Shown: positions 11,461 through 25,500 of the stretch, one piece after another
Layout of the letters: every line of letters begins with the position of its first letter
Numbering within the stretch: position 1 is the first letter of the stretch
Assembly (NCBI RefSeq): GCF_001039355.2
Contig: NW_019776102.1
Location: forward strand, 180,148 to 244,147
Length of the DNA: 64,000 nucleotides
Direction: 5' to 3'
DNA from: Lingula anatina
Lineage: Eukaryota; Brachiopoda; Lingulata; Lingulida; Lingulidae
Program-made: the position numbers and the translations under genes
The notes under the pieces: generated by a model
What the model saw: the letters and a program-made list of their open reading frames with translations, nothing else
The model's database searches: none
Told to the model about the DNA's origin: nothing

Positions 11461-14093
11461 ATGAAAATGTGGACATTTATTTCGCCATTCTTGTATATTA
11501 GCATTTTATTAAATGGCTTTGCGTCCTCTAAAAAAATACAAATAGGTAAATTTAAAAAGTTATTCGAACAGAATCTCTGCATTATAGGAAATACGGAGGA
11601 GGTTTATTATGTTGGAAGCGTAGGTGAATGTTCCAATGCCTGTTTGTCCAATCCGAGATGCCAGTCCTTTAACTGGATACAAGTTGGTGTGGAGAAATTC
11701 CTTTGTGAACTGATCAGCGAAGACCCAGAGAGATGTGGGAGCACCACTATGATGACGCCTGGGTGCCAGAGTTACAGAAAAGTAAGTAAGACAGAAAACT
11801 CCAGAAAAAAAGCCAAAGTTTCTATGATACGGAAAAAAGGTAATTTTCAATTATATCGTAAATGTATCTCTCCCTCTCTCTATATAAATATGCCTTTAAA
11901 AGGAAATGCGGAAAGAGTATTTAACAGTTCAAAAAGGGAATATTTACTTTAGATCAACGCTTTATTACCTCAGGTCGTTTGCTACTACTTACGTTTCGTT
12001 TAATTTGATGTATGTTCAGTTCAATTCAATATTGTTCACTTATACTTGGTACACGTTCTAGGTAGCTTTCAAAGTGAACGTATCGGGAAAAGGGGCGTTT
12101 CGCGGTAAGTGAAGAACTTTAATCATACTCCAGCGTTAAAACAGTTTAATAAAATACAAGTGCAGTCCCGTGAAATAAGTCTGTGCTGTTTGATTGCCTT
12201 GTGTTACTATCTACGCATTTTGTATTTTAGTGGCAATGGCACAATTTTCATTTGCAATGGTTCTTTCATACTGGTACCATTATATACATACAATTGTATG
12301 TATACATTAAATTGGTTTCTTGCCCCTGTTGTTCCTCTGAACAGATGTAGGAATACTTTTTATTACTATTAATATTTCTTTTTTATTGCTTTAATTTTTG
12401 AAAAAGGTCCACCGTTTCAACTTTACTGTTTTGTAAAAATTTTGTTTCCCCTCCGTTCCAAATAGATTGCTCAGAGATCTATACATCTGGGCTGACATCT
12501 CCAGGAGTGTATAACATCCAAACAGATGGCGCCACTACAACCTTCCCTGCTTACTGTAAGGACGGCTGGACAGTCATTCAGAGAAATTTAGGAGATGAAG
12601 ATTTCAAAAGAGGTGACGCTGTCAAATTAGAACATTTGAATTTGCTTAGCTTGCTTTTTAATTCTTTGTACTTAAAATATGCGTGTGCCTGTGTGCTTGT
12701 TTAACACATGCTATTACCGTTCTGGGTACGTACATGTATGTAATATGAATATGCATCATATGTATATGAATAATAGTAATGAATAACAGCCAGAACCGTA
12801 GGCAATATGCCTCCATAAAACACTGATATTTACGGATTTTTCATGTATTACGTATATTTCAGATTGGAAAGGATATAAAGAGGGATTTGGATGTCTTACA
12901 AAAAGTTTCTGGCTGGGAAATGACGCAATCTATCGCCTTACTAAACAGTCCACTTATAGCTTGCGTATAGAAATGATGGGCAACTGGTAAGAGAACATTT
13001 ATCTGAATATACCGTATATCACCTTAGAAAATGCAAAAAAACATCGATTGTTAGCGTACAGATTTCTTCAGTTACCCGTACAAACATAAAGTTATGAAAA
13101 TAGCTTAGACTGAGACATAAATGTAATAATAATATTTATTTTCAACTACATGGTACATGTTAATTATAAAAATGGTAATTCCAAAAAAAAAAAANNNNNN
13201 NNNNNNNNNNNNNNNNNNNNNNNNNNNNNNNNNNNNNNNNNNNNNNNNNNNNNNNNNNNNNNNNNNNNNNNNNNNNNNNNNNNNNNNNNNNNNNNNNNNN
13301 NNNNNNNNNNNNNNNNNNNNNNNNNNNNNNNNNNNNNNNNNNNNNNNNNNNNNNNNNNNNNNNNNNNNNNNNNNNNNNNNNNNNNNNNNNNNNNNNNNNN
13401 NNNNNNNNNNNNNNNNNNNNNNNNNNNNNNNNNNNNNNNNNNNNNNNNNNNNNNNNNNNNNNNNNNNNNNNNNNNNNNNNNNNNNNNNNNNNNNNNNNNN
13501 NNNNNNNNNNTAGACATTAAAACATTTTCTAAAGTACATTTTAAAATACATTTTAAAGACATTTTCATCTTTAAGAACTGTTAATGTTTGATATTTATTG
13601 TGACATCACCTTCATCTTTCTTTTGTGTGTATTAATGAAGGTTTATGATAGTACATTTGTTTTTTTTTTTTTTCGAAATGTCTGTAGAAAAAAGTAATGA
13701 TCTTTATACAAACTACTTTATTTCAGTGAAAATAACACGTATTATTGGGCTCAGTACAGTTCCTTCAGAATTGACGACGAAGCTCGTAACTACAGATTAC
13801 AAATTGATGGAGATTTTTCAGGAAACGTCAATGATTTACTGACTCACAGCTCCAAAAATCGACTCGAGTGGACAGCGAACAGGATGGCATTCACCACGTT
13901 CGATCGTGACAATGATGAGAATCCTGGTGGTAACTGTGCAGTTGATTTTAGTTGTGGTTGGTGGATGAATTGGTGTGGTAGTGCCGTGCTGAACACACCT
14001 CTACACTATCTACGTTGGGGTGCTCCTTCTAATACACCTTTGAGGCTTAACTATACGGTGATGCAAATTAAGCCCGATCCAAGTGAAAACTGA
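11461..14093 (+). CDS. Secreted PAN-like plus fibrinogen-domain protein (FReD gene B)
   Basis: Exons 11461-11781, 12062-12104, 12466-12612, 12863-12986 and 13727-14093 have the same lengths and phases as gene A, apart from a 6-nt shorter exon 1, and give 333 aa. Signal peptide at about 1-22, PAN-like cysteine module at about 38-103, complete fibrinogen C-terminal domain 122-333 (CTEIYTSGLTSPGVYNI region, FWLGND, calcium-site FDRDNDENPGGNC, GWWMNWC). Intron 4 holds a 316-base assembly gap (13195-13510). The codon across the exon 4/5 junction is TGT (Cys) instead of the GGT (Gly) of gene A, adding a cysteine to the domain. The middle-intron segment that could be a cassette in gene A has a 25-bp deletion here. 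Likely a secreted lectin; ligand unknown. Confidence 0.85.
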
Positions 14094-14145
14094 CTCTCAG
14101 AACTAACATGTTCGGTCCTAGCGATGAACTTTACAAGTGACAGTT

Positions 14146-14259
14146 TGTGGTAGTGCCGCGATCAACGGTGGTCTACAATGGGGTGTAGCTCCTCATAATT
14201 CACCTTTGCTGCATAACTATACGGTGATGAAAATTAAGCCTGACACAGGTGAAACGTGA
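14146..14259 (+). pseudogene. Orphan FReD C-terminal fragment
   Basis: Fifty bases after the gene B stop, 38 in-frame codons including a stop repeat the end of a FReD domain (CGSAAINGGLQWGVAPHNS, then YTVMKIKPDTGET). It is closer to the broken units at 7620 and 8541 (NGGLQ, MKIKPD) than to gene B (LNTPLHYLRWG). It is the tail of a third FReD paralogue, left by unequal exchange inside the last exon. No upstream exons accompany it. Confidence 0.8.
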
Positions 14260-14888
14260 CTCTCAGAATTTACGTGCCGTCCCAGTGATGAATTTTACAA
14301 GTCACAGTTGAAAGATATATTTCAAATTTTAAAGGCATAAGAGACTTTTATGCTAAAAAAAAAAAAAGAAAAACAGCCTTATCTTTCTGTGCAAAAAAAA
14401 AACGGTTACTCGTTATCTACATTCGTTCAATTAGTTTGTGCCAGACAGACATATTGTATAAAAAGAGGTGGACAAGGAGATATCTTAGACTTAACAAAAT
14501 GTATGCTGTCAAATAAACGCTGTAAGAATATATATTCATCTGAACAAGTAAACGCAGAGATAAAACGACTGATTACGCCATTCTTTCACTCCCACAATTT
14601 GATTTTTAAAAAAACCCTGATATCTTCAGTATTTATTTTGCAACAATGTAGATCTAACAGAGTAAATCAAGTCGCCCTTCACAAAATACTCCGCTCGGTG
14701 GTAACAAGACATATTGTACCAGTCACCTTTTTGTCATTGTACATAAATATTTATCTCACCTGTAAAAATGCTATTCATTTCCTGATGGAATATTTGTTTT
14801 TTTATTTCATTTGTCTCTCATTTTTCAACTATACTGCATATGAGTACAATAGTGGAACTTATGATTTATTTACCCCCCCCCCAACCGC

Positions 14889-14924
<36 letters not shown>

Positions 14925-15710
14925 CACACAAACACCCAGTGAATAAAAATGTATCTTTTCCAGCCAGCCCGAGCGTTATGTAAATTTTCCACCCGTAAAA
15001 TATTTTAATGTTATAAGAAGTAATGTAGTCCCAGTATTAAGTTTTATTACTCTTGTTTTCAAATCGGACACAAATATATATATTCAAGTTTTACGTAGAG
15101 TAAAAATAGCATTTAGCCCGTGTCAGCATATAGATACGGGTAGATCGTCAAAGACTGTTCTTGCTTAGGTGACAGACTTGTCACGTATGTGAGAAATAAA
15201 AAATTAAGTATCATAAACGCTGGCTTCTGTATTTCGTCGTTTATTACCAATCACCTCAGAAATCAGTAACCAACCACGGTTTCTAACTACACTACTATAG
15301 TTTACTGGGTAAATCGTTTTGTCTCACTGCCAGTTTTGACCATTTGGTTAACAGAGTACTGTTTTATCTGGACGGCAGAGGCGATTTTGCCTTTTAAAAC
15401 AACTTGAACCCAACGTGCAACGCGCATACTTTTATGATTTCCGGTTGGTTCAGTGCAGAATCGGACAAATTAATTTTCACTCAAAAAGTTTTAATTTTTC
15501 CTTTATTTCTTGTGCGTTTTGACGTCAGATGCAAATCATTATCCCTTTTTAAGAACACCAGTTTGATATCAGAACAACTAGTTTATTCAGCATCCGTTAT
15601 AGTTTTGTTTCAAAAACGAAAATAATGACCAATGTTTTGGATAATGATTAAGGCTTGTAAGCTTTTCCAAGCTCTGCAATCTTTCCTTCATTCAACATAA
15701 TCCCGGCAAT
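14260..15710. other. Intergenic spacer between FReD gene B and the SLC22 3' end
   Basis: FReD-array 3' flank (to about 14860), a C run and (AC)n at 14874-14920, then the SLC22 3' flank. The 15310-15700 part is the source or sister of the fossils at 6839-7300, 7760-8220 and 9647-11260, and of 1060-1260. The two genes are convergent here. Confidence 0.5.
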
Positions 15711-16474
15711 TCAGCCTTGGTGCCGTGTTATGTCATCGCGGTCATCGTCGCCAGTAGTCCGATTACGACCGCACCATGACCATTCAGGCAGCGCGTCCGA
15801 CAATCCCTTTGAGCGCGTTTCTGGCAAAAGAAGCCCGGTGAAAGCCGCCGCTAATCCTAAACTGCTGAATAAGATGAAAGGAAGCACTGGGGTCACCTTT
15901 GCCTGGAACACATGAGATCAAAGTTGTAAGTATAATGTATCAATTTTCTCTCTTTTTGACAAAAAAATAACAAGACAGCAAAGCTGTCGAATTTACAGAC
16001 ATCAAGAAAGAAAAACAATCCAATCAAGCTGCCCCCCCTGCCCCCCCGGAGGCTACGGCCCTGCCAGTACATGGTTTCCCTACAGAGTCTAAATTTTCAA
16101 AGCAATCCGTCGATAAACAATCTTTTTCGCCTTGGCACCTTCAGTCCTATTCGTTAAAGTCTGGCATCATTTTGTAGTTGGTACCGGGTAATATAGGCCT
16201 AAACCTGGCAAATATACCGTGGCATCGCTCTAGATAGCGTGTGTAAAGGGATAACAACGTTACTTGCTATAGTGCTTACCAAATATACAAACTGGGGCGC
16301 TACAACGCCACCTATTCTTCCGGCTATCGAAGCTGCACCACAACCAATGCTCCTGAAGTTATATATGACATCCATGAAAATATGCAATTATTTCTTTCAA
16401 GCTGGCCTTTTGCAGTCTTACATTTAACCTTCGGTTGCTGTACTTTTACTTTAGTTGTTCGGTTAATCCAATAA

Positions 16475-16528
<54 letters not shown>

Positions 16529-19500
16529 GAGAGAGAGAGACAGAGAGAAAGAGAAAACATATTTGTGTCTTGGCGTGTGTGAGTGTGAGAGAGAGATAGA
16601 GAGGGTCAGAGCAGAGCAACGTACCTTACAACCGTAGGAAATAGTTCTGCCGTGTAAAGATAAGCAACAGCCCATGCTGAAGAAATTCCCATTTTACCAA
16701 CCAGCGCAAGAACTGTAATTAAGATCTCTTGGCTTTCCATTTGCCCTAAAATATAAAATAATATAACTATTAGGCCCTACGTTTGGCGCTTCCTAACGTA
16801 AATAAAATGTAGAGGCCAGAAAAGGGGACGCATGTCAAGGAAAAATTCGAATGGTGGTAAAATGTGTAGGATAACTTTATTAATATAAACTGCAATAAAG
16901 CAATTATATGGCTTATACATCCCAAAACATTTTAACTTCATTATTTGTCGAAAAACACTGGAATTTGAAAGCAGGTGCGGGGGCATATAATGGTATTGCC
17001 TTTAAATTGTTAAAAACTGAACGGGTAAAGTGAGGATGCAATAGGACACTGCGTGAATTTCGTAAAAGTATCGAAAGGGTGAACAAAATTACTTCTAAGA
17101 TAACGTGCTGTAAACGAAAAATAATACATTTAAATGAAAACGAAAATTACATGTAAACGAAAAATATTACATTTTAAAAGCATTATGACTATTACCTGAA
17201 AGATGCACGATTATGACAGACAGCATAGCAAGGCTTCCAATCAGGTTATAACCAAACATCGTGGGTCGACGACCAATGCTGAAATGCACATCTATTCACA
17301 GTCATCTAGCCACGTGAACTTTATTGAGCAAATAAAATGAAATGAAGAAGGGCATTTTGCTGCAAAATAACATTTATCTTGACGAATTTTGCTGGGGGAA
17401 AACTTCTCTACCGGTACTTCAGACGATATGTCTCTTTCATTGAACATTATTGTAAAGCAGAAAGGGGGGGACGCAACATTTGCTGGTCATATCACAACTA
17501 CTTTATTAATGAATAAGATCCCTTAGCAAAATGAAAAAGTTTGCAGCAATTTGCAACAATATTTCAGCAAATTTGATGCAAATTTGCTAGAAGGAATTGC
17601 AGTTTGCAGCAAATTTACTGCAATTTAGCAGCAGGCCTGATATTTTGCTTAGGAACTGAAACCCCCAGAACAGGCACTGTATTACTTACACGTTATTAAG
17701 ACAGGTAGTCGAGAGAACCGCAGGCCACTCAACCAGTCCCAGAAGAACAGTGGTGACGTAGATGTCCCCAGGCATGTGCTTCACATTTAACGATAGACCA
17801 TAGTACGAAGACGTGCAGACAAACCTAAAACAATATATTAATACTCGATTTTATAAACAAGAAGAATAATTAAGTAAGCGTTGTCGATCAATTTAAAACC
17901 ATGGGTTTATTTTGTATTTATGCTTATATCTGTAGTTACTAAACTTCCTTGATACATGTATTTGTACTTATATCTGTAGTAACTTAACTTCCTGGATACA
18001 TGTAGTTGTACGTTGACTCGAGCTACATCTATAATTAAGTGCCATGCGTTTAGGGGTTTGGTTGTGAATGGTTTAGTTTCCTATGTGTGTGCGTGCCTGC
18101 GCGTGAGCATGCGCTAAAATATTACTCACCATACAAACATAAGCACTAAAGTGTGAAGGGTCGACGTAGGAGTCCTGAACAGATCACTAAAATTGTATTT
18201 TTTTAGTTTTTCTTCGATATTCTTATCTTCCTTTAAATGAAATGAAAATGATCTATTTTAAAGTTATCAGAATAACCATTCTAATATATTTCACCTGTAT
18301 CATATTCTGCCCATAGTAATACTTTAAAAACTGCCTCTATAATGAGAATATGGCACTGGTAAGAATAACTCTCGGGCTATTGTATTCAGACATGATTTAA
18401 CACTGATGTGCTATATATAAATAAATCAAATATTATAAATTTATTTTTGTTTTAAAGTATGTACCTCTACTGCCTTCTGCAGAACGTCCTTATCTGGAAG
18501 CGGCTTCTTGTTAGTCTTAGCTATAGCCTCCAAAATAGCCATAGCTTCCTCTAGACGGTTATTCATCGCAAGCCACCTTGGGCTCTCAGGCAAAAATCTA
18601 GGCATACGAAAAGAGGCAAGAGGTTTCAATCATTAAATAGTATTTTTAAGTTAACTTCAATAATATTGGTGTTTGAATGTCAAAATGCTCTAGTAAATTT
18701 ATGTTTTATGTTATTATTATTATTTTTATTAAGACTTAAATTCAAAACAGAACTACTGCTGAGGGAAGGTAAGTTCCCAGCGGTATTTATTTATTTATTT
18801 ATTTATTAAACTTTACTTATTGGTGGTAAAAAAATGATAAATATATAATTTATCTTCCCCGTGGCTCTCTTGAGGTGATAAAAAGTATACAAATAAAACA
18901 TCTTTAAAATAGGTAAAAAATATAAAGGATTGTGTTCAGACTCAAAATAACAACAAAAGCATATATACAAATTAAAACAATTGCAACAATAACAGTCCTC
19001 ATTTTGATAAAATTTAATCAGGCCGTTTTTAAAAAAATTATGTTTTCAAATTTCTAATGACACAATCAACATTATATTCCTAAAAGTATAGAACTACAAA
19101 CGGGCCCATTGATTAAAACGTGCTTGCCGCCTGGCAAATATAACTGCTCTTTAGTTGAAGATTTGGTTGGTCTCTTTGTAATATTAGCTATTTCATTTTT
19201 TAAATAACTTACTCGGGTACCTAGGTGTCAAATCATTTCGAAATTAATATATTAGTAAGTTTTCTAAAATCTATTCTTTCATAAAATGCTGAGCCATCTT
19301 TAAATATTGTAGTTTAAATAAAAAGAGTAATGGTTTTGTGCCTCTGTATCTGGTGAATTTAAAAGTAATGTAGCGGCACATTTTTATACTTATGTAATTC
19401 ATAGATTTTTGACTACTGCTCCATACGGTGGAGCAGTAGTGCAGGTGAGAGGTTACATGTGCATTATAAAAAGCTTTCTTGTTGCTACTAGGAGTTGGGT

Positions 19501-22500
19501 TTTTAATTTTCTTAAAAAGATCACCATCCACTGCCTTTCTAATTTTCTGTATATGGATATTCCATGATAGGTCATCACTCATAATAATCCCTAGTGGTTT
19601 TTCAGAGCTCGCATGGTCAGTTAGTTTACCTGTACAATATCCAGAACAGTACCCCTGGGAATAATGATGTCACCATTACTAGTGTCCTCCAGTCTCGAAC
19701 AAAATATGCCAGTAGCGCAAGACACATGGTCCCTATTTGCCAGAAGCTCACCGCGCCGCATATACTGCGGTATTTCGTCCCAATGAATTCCAGCGGCCAG
19801 ATAAAGCTCAATATAAGCAAACCTGAAAAATGGAGAAAAGTGATTAATAGTTTCCTGTTGCCAATTTAGGGTGCAGTTTCATAAAAAATCTATCTATAGA
19901 CTGTTTTGATCAATGATAGATCAGCAGTAGTCTAGATATATTTTCTAAAAACTAAGGTGTGTCTAAAGCTTCAGGCCAATATTAAAATGTTGGTCTAAAA
20001 GTGCAGAAAAATGTTCGACCTCAAGTTCGTTTTTGAAACCGGTGCGACAGGAAGGATAGGCCCTATATGAACCGTCGTCCGTTCTCTATTACTTTGTACA
20101 GGTGACAATCGTCCTATGTACTAACACCAATACTCCGACTAAAACCTAACCTACATTGCTGGGAATATATTTCTCTTGTCTCACTTGCCCAACGTATGAA
20201 AAGGCTGAAATCGATACACACGAAAACAACTAAAACGATGCTGTCGTCACATTTCGTCGATTTCAAAAATAGATGTTGTAGATGTTCTTTTAAAAATGCA
20301 TTTAAAGTATAAATCGTTTTGTAAATAGTTATTCAAATAATCACTAACAGCTGATCATGTATGTACCCCAACCTTTCACACTTACCCCCGCTAGCCATTC
20401 CGTTAAAGAAGCGCATGGCAGCAAACATTTCCCAGTATGGAGAGAACGCATTTGCGAACCCTACCATTGAGTTGAGGGTCACCACCGAAATCCAGACCTT
20501 CTTTCGACCAAACATATCGGCAAGATGGCTGATCAAAAAAGCCCCAAAAACAATGCCAATCATTTGGATCGTTGTGATGAGGTCGCTTATTTCATCTAAG
20601 TCACAGATCAAGTTCCACTGAAAACAAAGCATGTATATGTCAAAATAGAAACAACTTAGTTCAAAAGAAATCCATTCAAAGATGTTTATTCTTTGCATTA
20701 TTATTTTTGCCGTGCAATTTTCTCAATTTGATATATTTTTCAAATATATTTTCACGGTCAGACCATTTGACATCAATAAAATTATATTAACTCTAAAAAA
20801 TTTTATTTGTTTTTTAACTATATGTATAAAATCCAAAGACATAATGAGGCCTAATATGGGCGTTTAAAATATTATTCTATTGTTGTTTGAATAGCACTGT
20901 AGAGAAGGCAGAAAATACATCATAATTTAACTAAGAAAAATAATCAAGTCATCACTACCTCTGTTACCACAGACGTGAAATCTGAGACATACTGTATGCC
21001 ATCGCATATCCCAAACGTGGCATTCTTTTGGCAAACGTCTCGCTGAACCAGGGAAGAATTTCCATCGGCCATTGTTATGTTGTAGATTCCAACAGTTGAC
21101 GTGCCGTTTATTCTATTAGTTGAGTTTGTGAGGTTAAGATTATGTCCTGTTACAGGACATGTCCAGTGAGGAATCATTCCAGTGAATACAGGCAGCATTA
21201 TAGTCCACGCCGTCACGAAATCAGTGAGATTAATTGCAGCGAAGATAGCTAGTTGTCGCCGCCCAATGCCGCCTGAAATAGTTTAACAGCTATTATTGAG
21301 GATGAATTCACAGCAAAATTGCTAGGACCAGTGTAGGTTACATTCTTTGAGGTGTTACTTATAATCCGTTTCTTAAATCAATATAATGAAGTATTACTGC
21401 CAAGCATCGGATGTTATATTCCAATCATCAAAATATTTTTGTACACCAACATTTTTTGTTGTTATGTCTGTTATGTAGCCATAGCCTACGACAAAAATTC
21501 CTCAGTGGTCAGTAGGGGTCCTCTAGTGCCTGAACGTCGAAGAGGAAATGAACACACTTTTCAGTTATTAAGGCGAACTTCTATGCGCCAGTAATGTCGT
21601 CTTAGAAAGCAACACAAAAATACGCAAAACAAGGTGCATATGTACTGTTCTGCAATGATTTTAAAATGTCAATAAAATTGAAAGCACTCTACCAAATGTC
21701 ACCAAATTTATAAGCGATTACCATCGTTTGTATTATTGTTTTATATCACTTTCAATAACTGTTGGCTTCTTGTCGTATTAGAGGGTACAATACTAGTAGA
21801 AAATAAGAGAAAATAATGATACCAGTCACCACCCTAAATGCCCATGTTAAGTGTAGGGGATCCAATAACATAATAGCCGGGCTCTGTTGACATAACAGAC
21901 CGAGAGACCTTCTAAAGTAAAACCTCAATACTAAAGGGTGATAAAAGGTCATCACAAAGTAAATTATGCAAAGTATTTAAGAGCCAGCAAAGATAATTTA
22001 GTTTCCCTTTCCAATTTTATTTAAAAATCATCAAAGAAAAGAAATGAAGTAATTGCTCTATTTGGTAACTCTAAACCTATTCCTTGAAAAAAACTGTCAG
22101 TGTATGGTCACACTGTTTTGAGCAGTGACTCGGCAGTGGGACTAAACCATGTCACAGTATTTATATCTGTGTAAATGTGTTATTTATTTACCTATGGAAT
22201 TGTAGTTCTTCCTCCTTTCCTTGTAAATTTGAAACACTCCATATTATGTTACATATGACTGTAACCGTATGCTTCTTGATTTGTGTTTATGAAAAATCTG
22301 TAAACACTATGAAGTTATATCTCACCGCTTAGCTTGAATGTTTTATTAGTAATTTAACTAGTACATCAGTTCATTACATAACGATACCCCAGTATATACC
22401 CGGTATTTGTTCAGTCACATATTGGGAACACAAATACCAATTACAGAATGGTAATGCACCAGTTGTATTGTTGTTATTACATTATATTGTACAAGGTCAT

Positions 22501-25500
22501 GACAGTCTATGCACCAGTACAGAAACGAATTGAAGTAAAGAGGTTTATATGTCAACACATGCTGCTATAGGTGGAAGGGTGTAACGATTGGCGTANAGGT
22601 AAGTCCGACACGTACGCCATTGCGTAATTATTATAAGCCGTGCACATTGCAAAAACTGTTTTATGTACCAGTTGACAGTAGAACAAACATCTGAGACGTA
22701 ACTATTTTGTCAGCGTGTACATTTTCACTCATATGATGCAATCCTATAATCGGGTAAACATGGACAAATTATTCAAACAATTTGTCCATCAGGTAAATCA
22801 CTTCGTTGGATAAATAGAGTGCATATGTACATGTTCAGTTTACTTCCCCCACCTTAAATGATTATGTTTTCGCATCATCTAAACTGCAACTAGAATATGA
22901 CGACTCCCGCTTACGCCATACCAAAATCATATAATCACAAACTAGCAAATTATTCTTTAGTCGATATGTGCAGATTATAAAAAACAAAATTATCGTTTGC
23001 ATGGGATAAATTAGTTTATAATCCAACGTATGCGGGGTCTCCCTTAACTGGCGCGCAAAAGATTGACAGGTGTAACGCTAACTGGAATGGAAGCTAGGAA
23101 TGAAAGTCCGGGCTTCCATATGATTAGTACAGGTTAGGGTTAGTTGGTGTATTGCGGTTAGCATATGGGACGAATGTCACCTGTACAAAGCTCTGGGAAG
23201 CGGACTACGGTTCCTAACGGACGTCCATTCCTGTTACACCGGCACCAACGAGCAGGGAGATTTTACAATGTGTGGCGAGTACTACTTATGCAACACCGGC
23301 TAGTGTCAATCAATTCGACCTATCGGCCAATGAGACCATTGGCTCATATCACGTGATATAAACACGGGAGAGGGCCCGTGAGCAGAATATTTCCAGTTTT
23401 CGAGGTGTCAGCACGTGAGCAAACGCAAAGAAAGAGAAGTAAAAAGTAAAAGAGTCAGAGGAAAGGTAGGAAATCTTATCCATAAAATCTGTCGCCTCCT
23501 CCCTCCCCTCAACTACTATCACTTCAAAATACCTGTCTAACTCATCATTTCTTCACTCCTAATAATAAGCCCTTTTCTCGGAGGCGCTTTACTTTCCCCG
23601 CCTAATGATTATATGTTTTCGCCCTTTGCAACCCAACAAATGAAATTTGTGCAAAATTGTTTGTAAATAATAACCTTTGCCGACTCGTCACATCATAATT
23701 TTTAGGATGATGAGTCTTATTGAATATTTGATAGAGATGTTTATATCCCTAAGGCCATAACATTTCATACAGGGAACAATTTGTTACATTGTCAAATTGT
23801 TAAAATGATTAGGATGGTGAGGTTATACAATAAAAGCCATTTTTTCAACGTACTGGAAAGAAATTCCTCATTTCTTTAAGAAATGAATTAGTAGTTTGCT
23901 ATATTCAAATACTACATAAAATACTACGTAAAATTATGAAAGTTAATCAAATCGGCCAAGTAATTCATTAAAGTTACATATAAATCGAGCGAGGATTCCC
24001 AGCTACAATTATAAACCACTTATGCTAGTTTTTTATACATGTCTGACTAAAATAAAGTTGACATGCCAATTCATTAACAAAATTAATCCCTCGCTTACCC
24101 CCCAAAAAACCCCAAATTTTCCGCTAAATGATGTAGAACTGCGCTCGCATTGCAAAATCATCACCCTCAATCCCATGTTTGGATAAAGCCGCTCGCATAC
24201 TTGTTATATACAAATGAGAGCGCTGAAGGATATATATATATATATATACACCACATAAAGAAAACAAAAAATGTCCGTTCAAATATCTTTTTTTGTGAAA
24301 TATGAAACGATGTTTTTTTGGTATTTCTCTCAGTAATACTATTTGAAACTATAATGACAGTCAATGAAAACGCATCATTTACTTATCAAATAATACTTTA
24401 AGTTCCTTTAACACATTAAGAAAATAACAGCTTTCGTGTGAAATATGACCCCTTATTCAGTCACACAAGGTGAAATAAAGGTCAGAAAAGATCATTAAAA
24501 TGCAATGTCACGTGATCAAATCTCTTTGGTTCCGCCCAGCCTCCAGCATCCCCAGGGCCCGCAGTCGCTCTTCCAGTGTCAGACGTGGCATTACTGAACT
24601 TTTTTGTCATGTGTCACACTGGATTTTGTGACTAACTTAAATAGGCTTAATTTATCACCATATATTGAACCTGATTAATTCACACCAATCACGAGACAGG
24701 AAAAACACATGATTTTGTAACAGCTGACCACAAAATCACTGAAGCGGAAATTTTAAACATCCGAGTGGTCAGCCCAAACAAGTGCACTTGTACTCGTTTA
24801 TATGGTTGGAATCGATTCTCGGTTAAAAAGTACAAGAAAGTTTCCTGATGCATTTTCATTGACTGTCAGTTTATATGGTTATACTTGGTCGTTTTTTTTT
24901 AATTGACTCGAAATACGTCTTTACATTTCTAATTATTAGTCTTTCAGTATTTGACATTAATGTACAATATTGATAATATATCTTGTTAAGAATTTTATCA
25001 GCTGTTTTATAACCTAGTCATAGTAACAGCCCGTTTTAATCGACAGTTGAAACAAGTTAATTTCGCACTTCGATATTTTAGTGTCCATCGTGGCGCTGTC
25101 ATCGGGGATACATGTAGCGCAGCTGCTTGCACACCTCAAGTAGTGGTTACAATTATGATGTGAGCCTCATTTCCCACCCTCTGAGCGTCTACAATACCTA
25201 CAAATTTACCAGTCTTTTAAATAAAACTATTGTGCTCGAGCCACTCTTCAAACTCTTCTTGAACTGGAAAATGTAAATTTTACTATGGACAAAATTACTA
25301 ATTTTTATCCATGAATTTACCTTTCGACGTTTTAGAACTTCTTTCACATTTTATTCAAGGGGCCTCCCGCTTTGTGAGGTCATTTCGGGTTAAGAACCCA
25401 CAATGCAACAGTTGTATTGAGTTTTATCAAAAGATATGTATCGAAAGTATTATGATAACCAGGCACGTAGCCAGGGGTTTGGAAGAAGGTCCGCTCTGAA

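Noticed and set aside
13105-13584. ORFs across the N gap at 13195-13510
   Set aside because: They consist almost entirely of unknown residues; the region is intron 4 of FReD gene B.
16324-16675. ORFs with Thr-His or Ser-Leu repeats
   Set aside because: Translations of (GT)n and (GA)n microsatellites.
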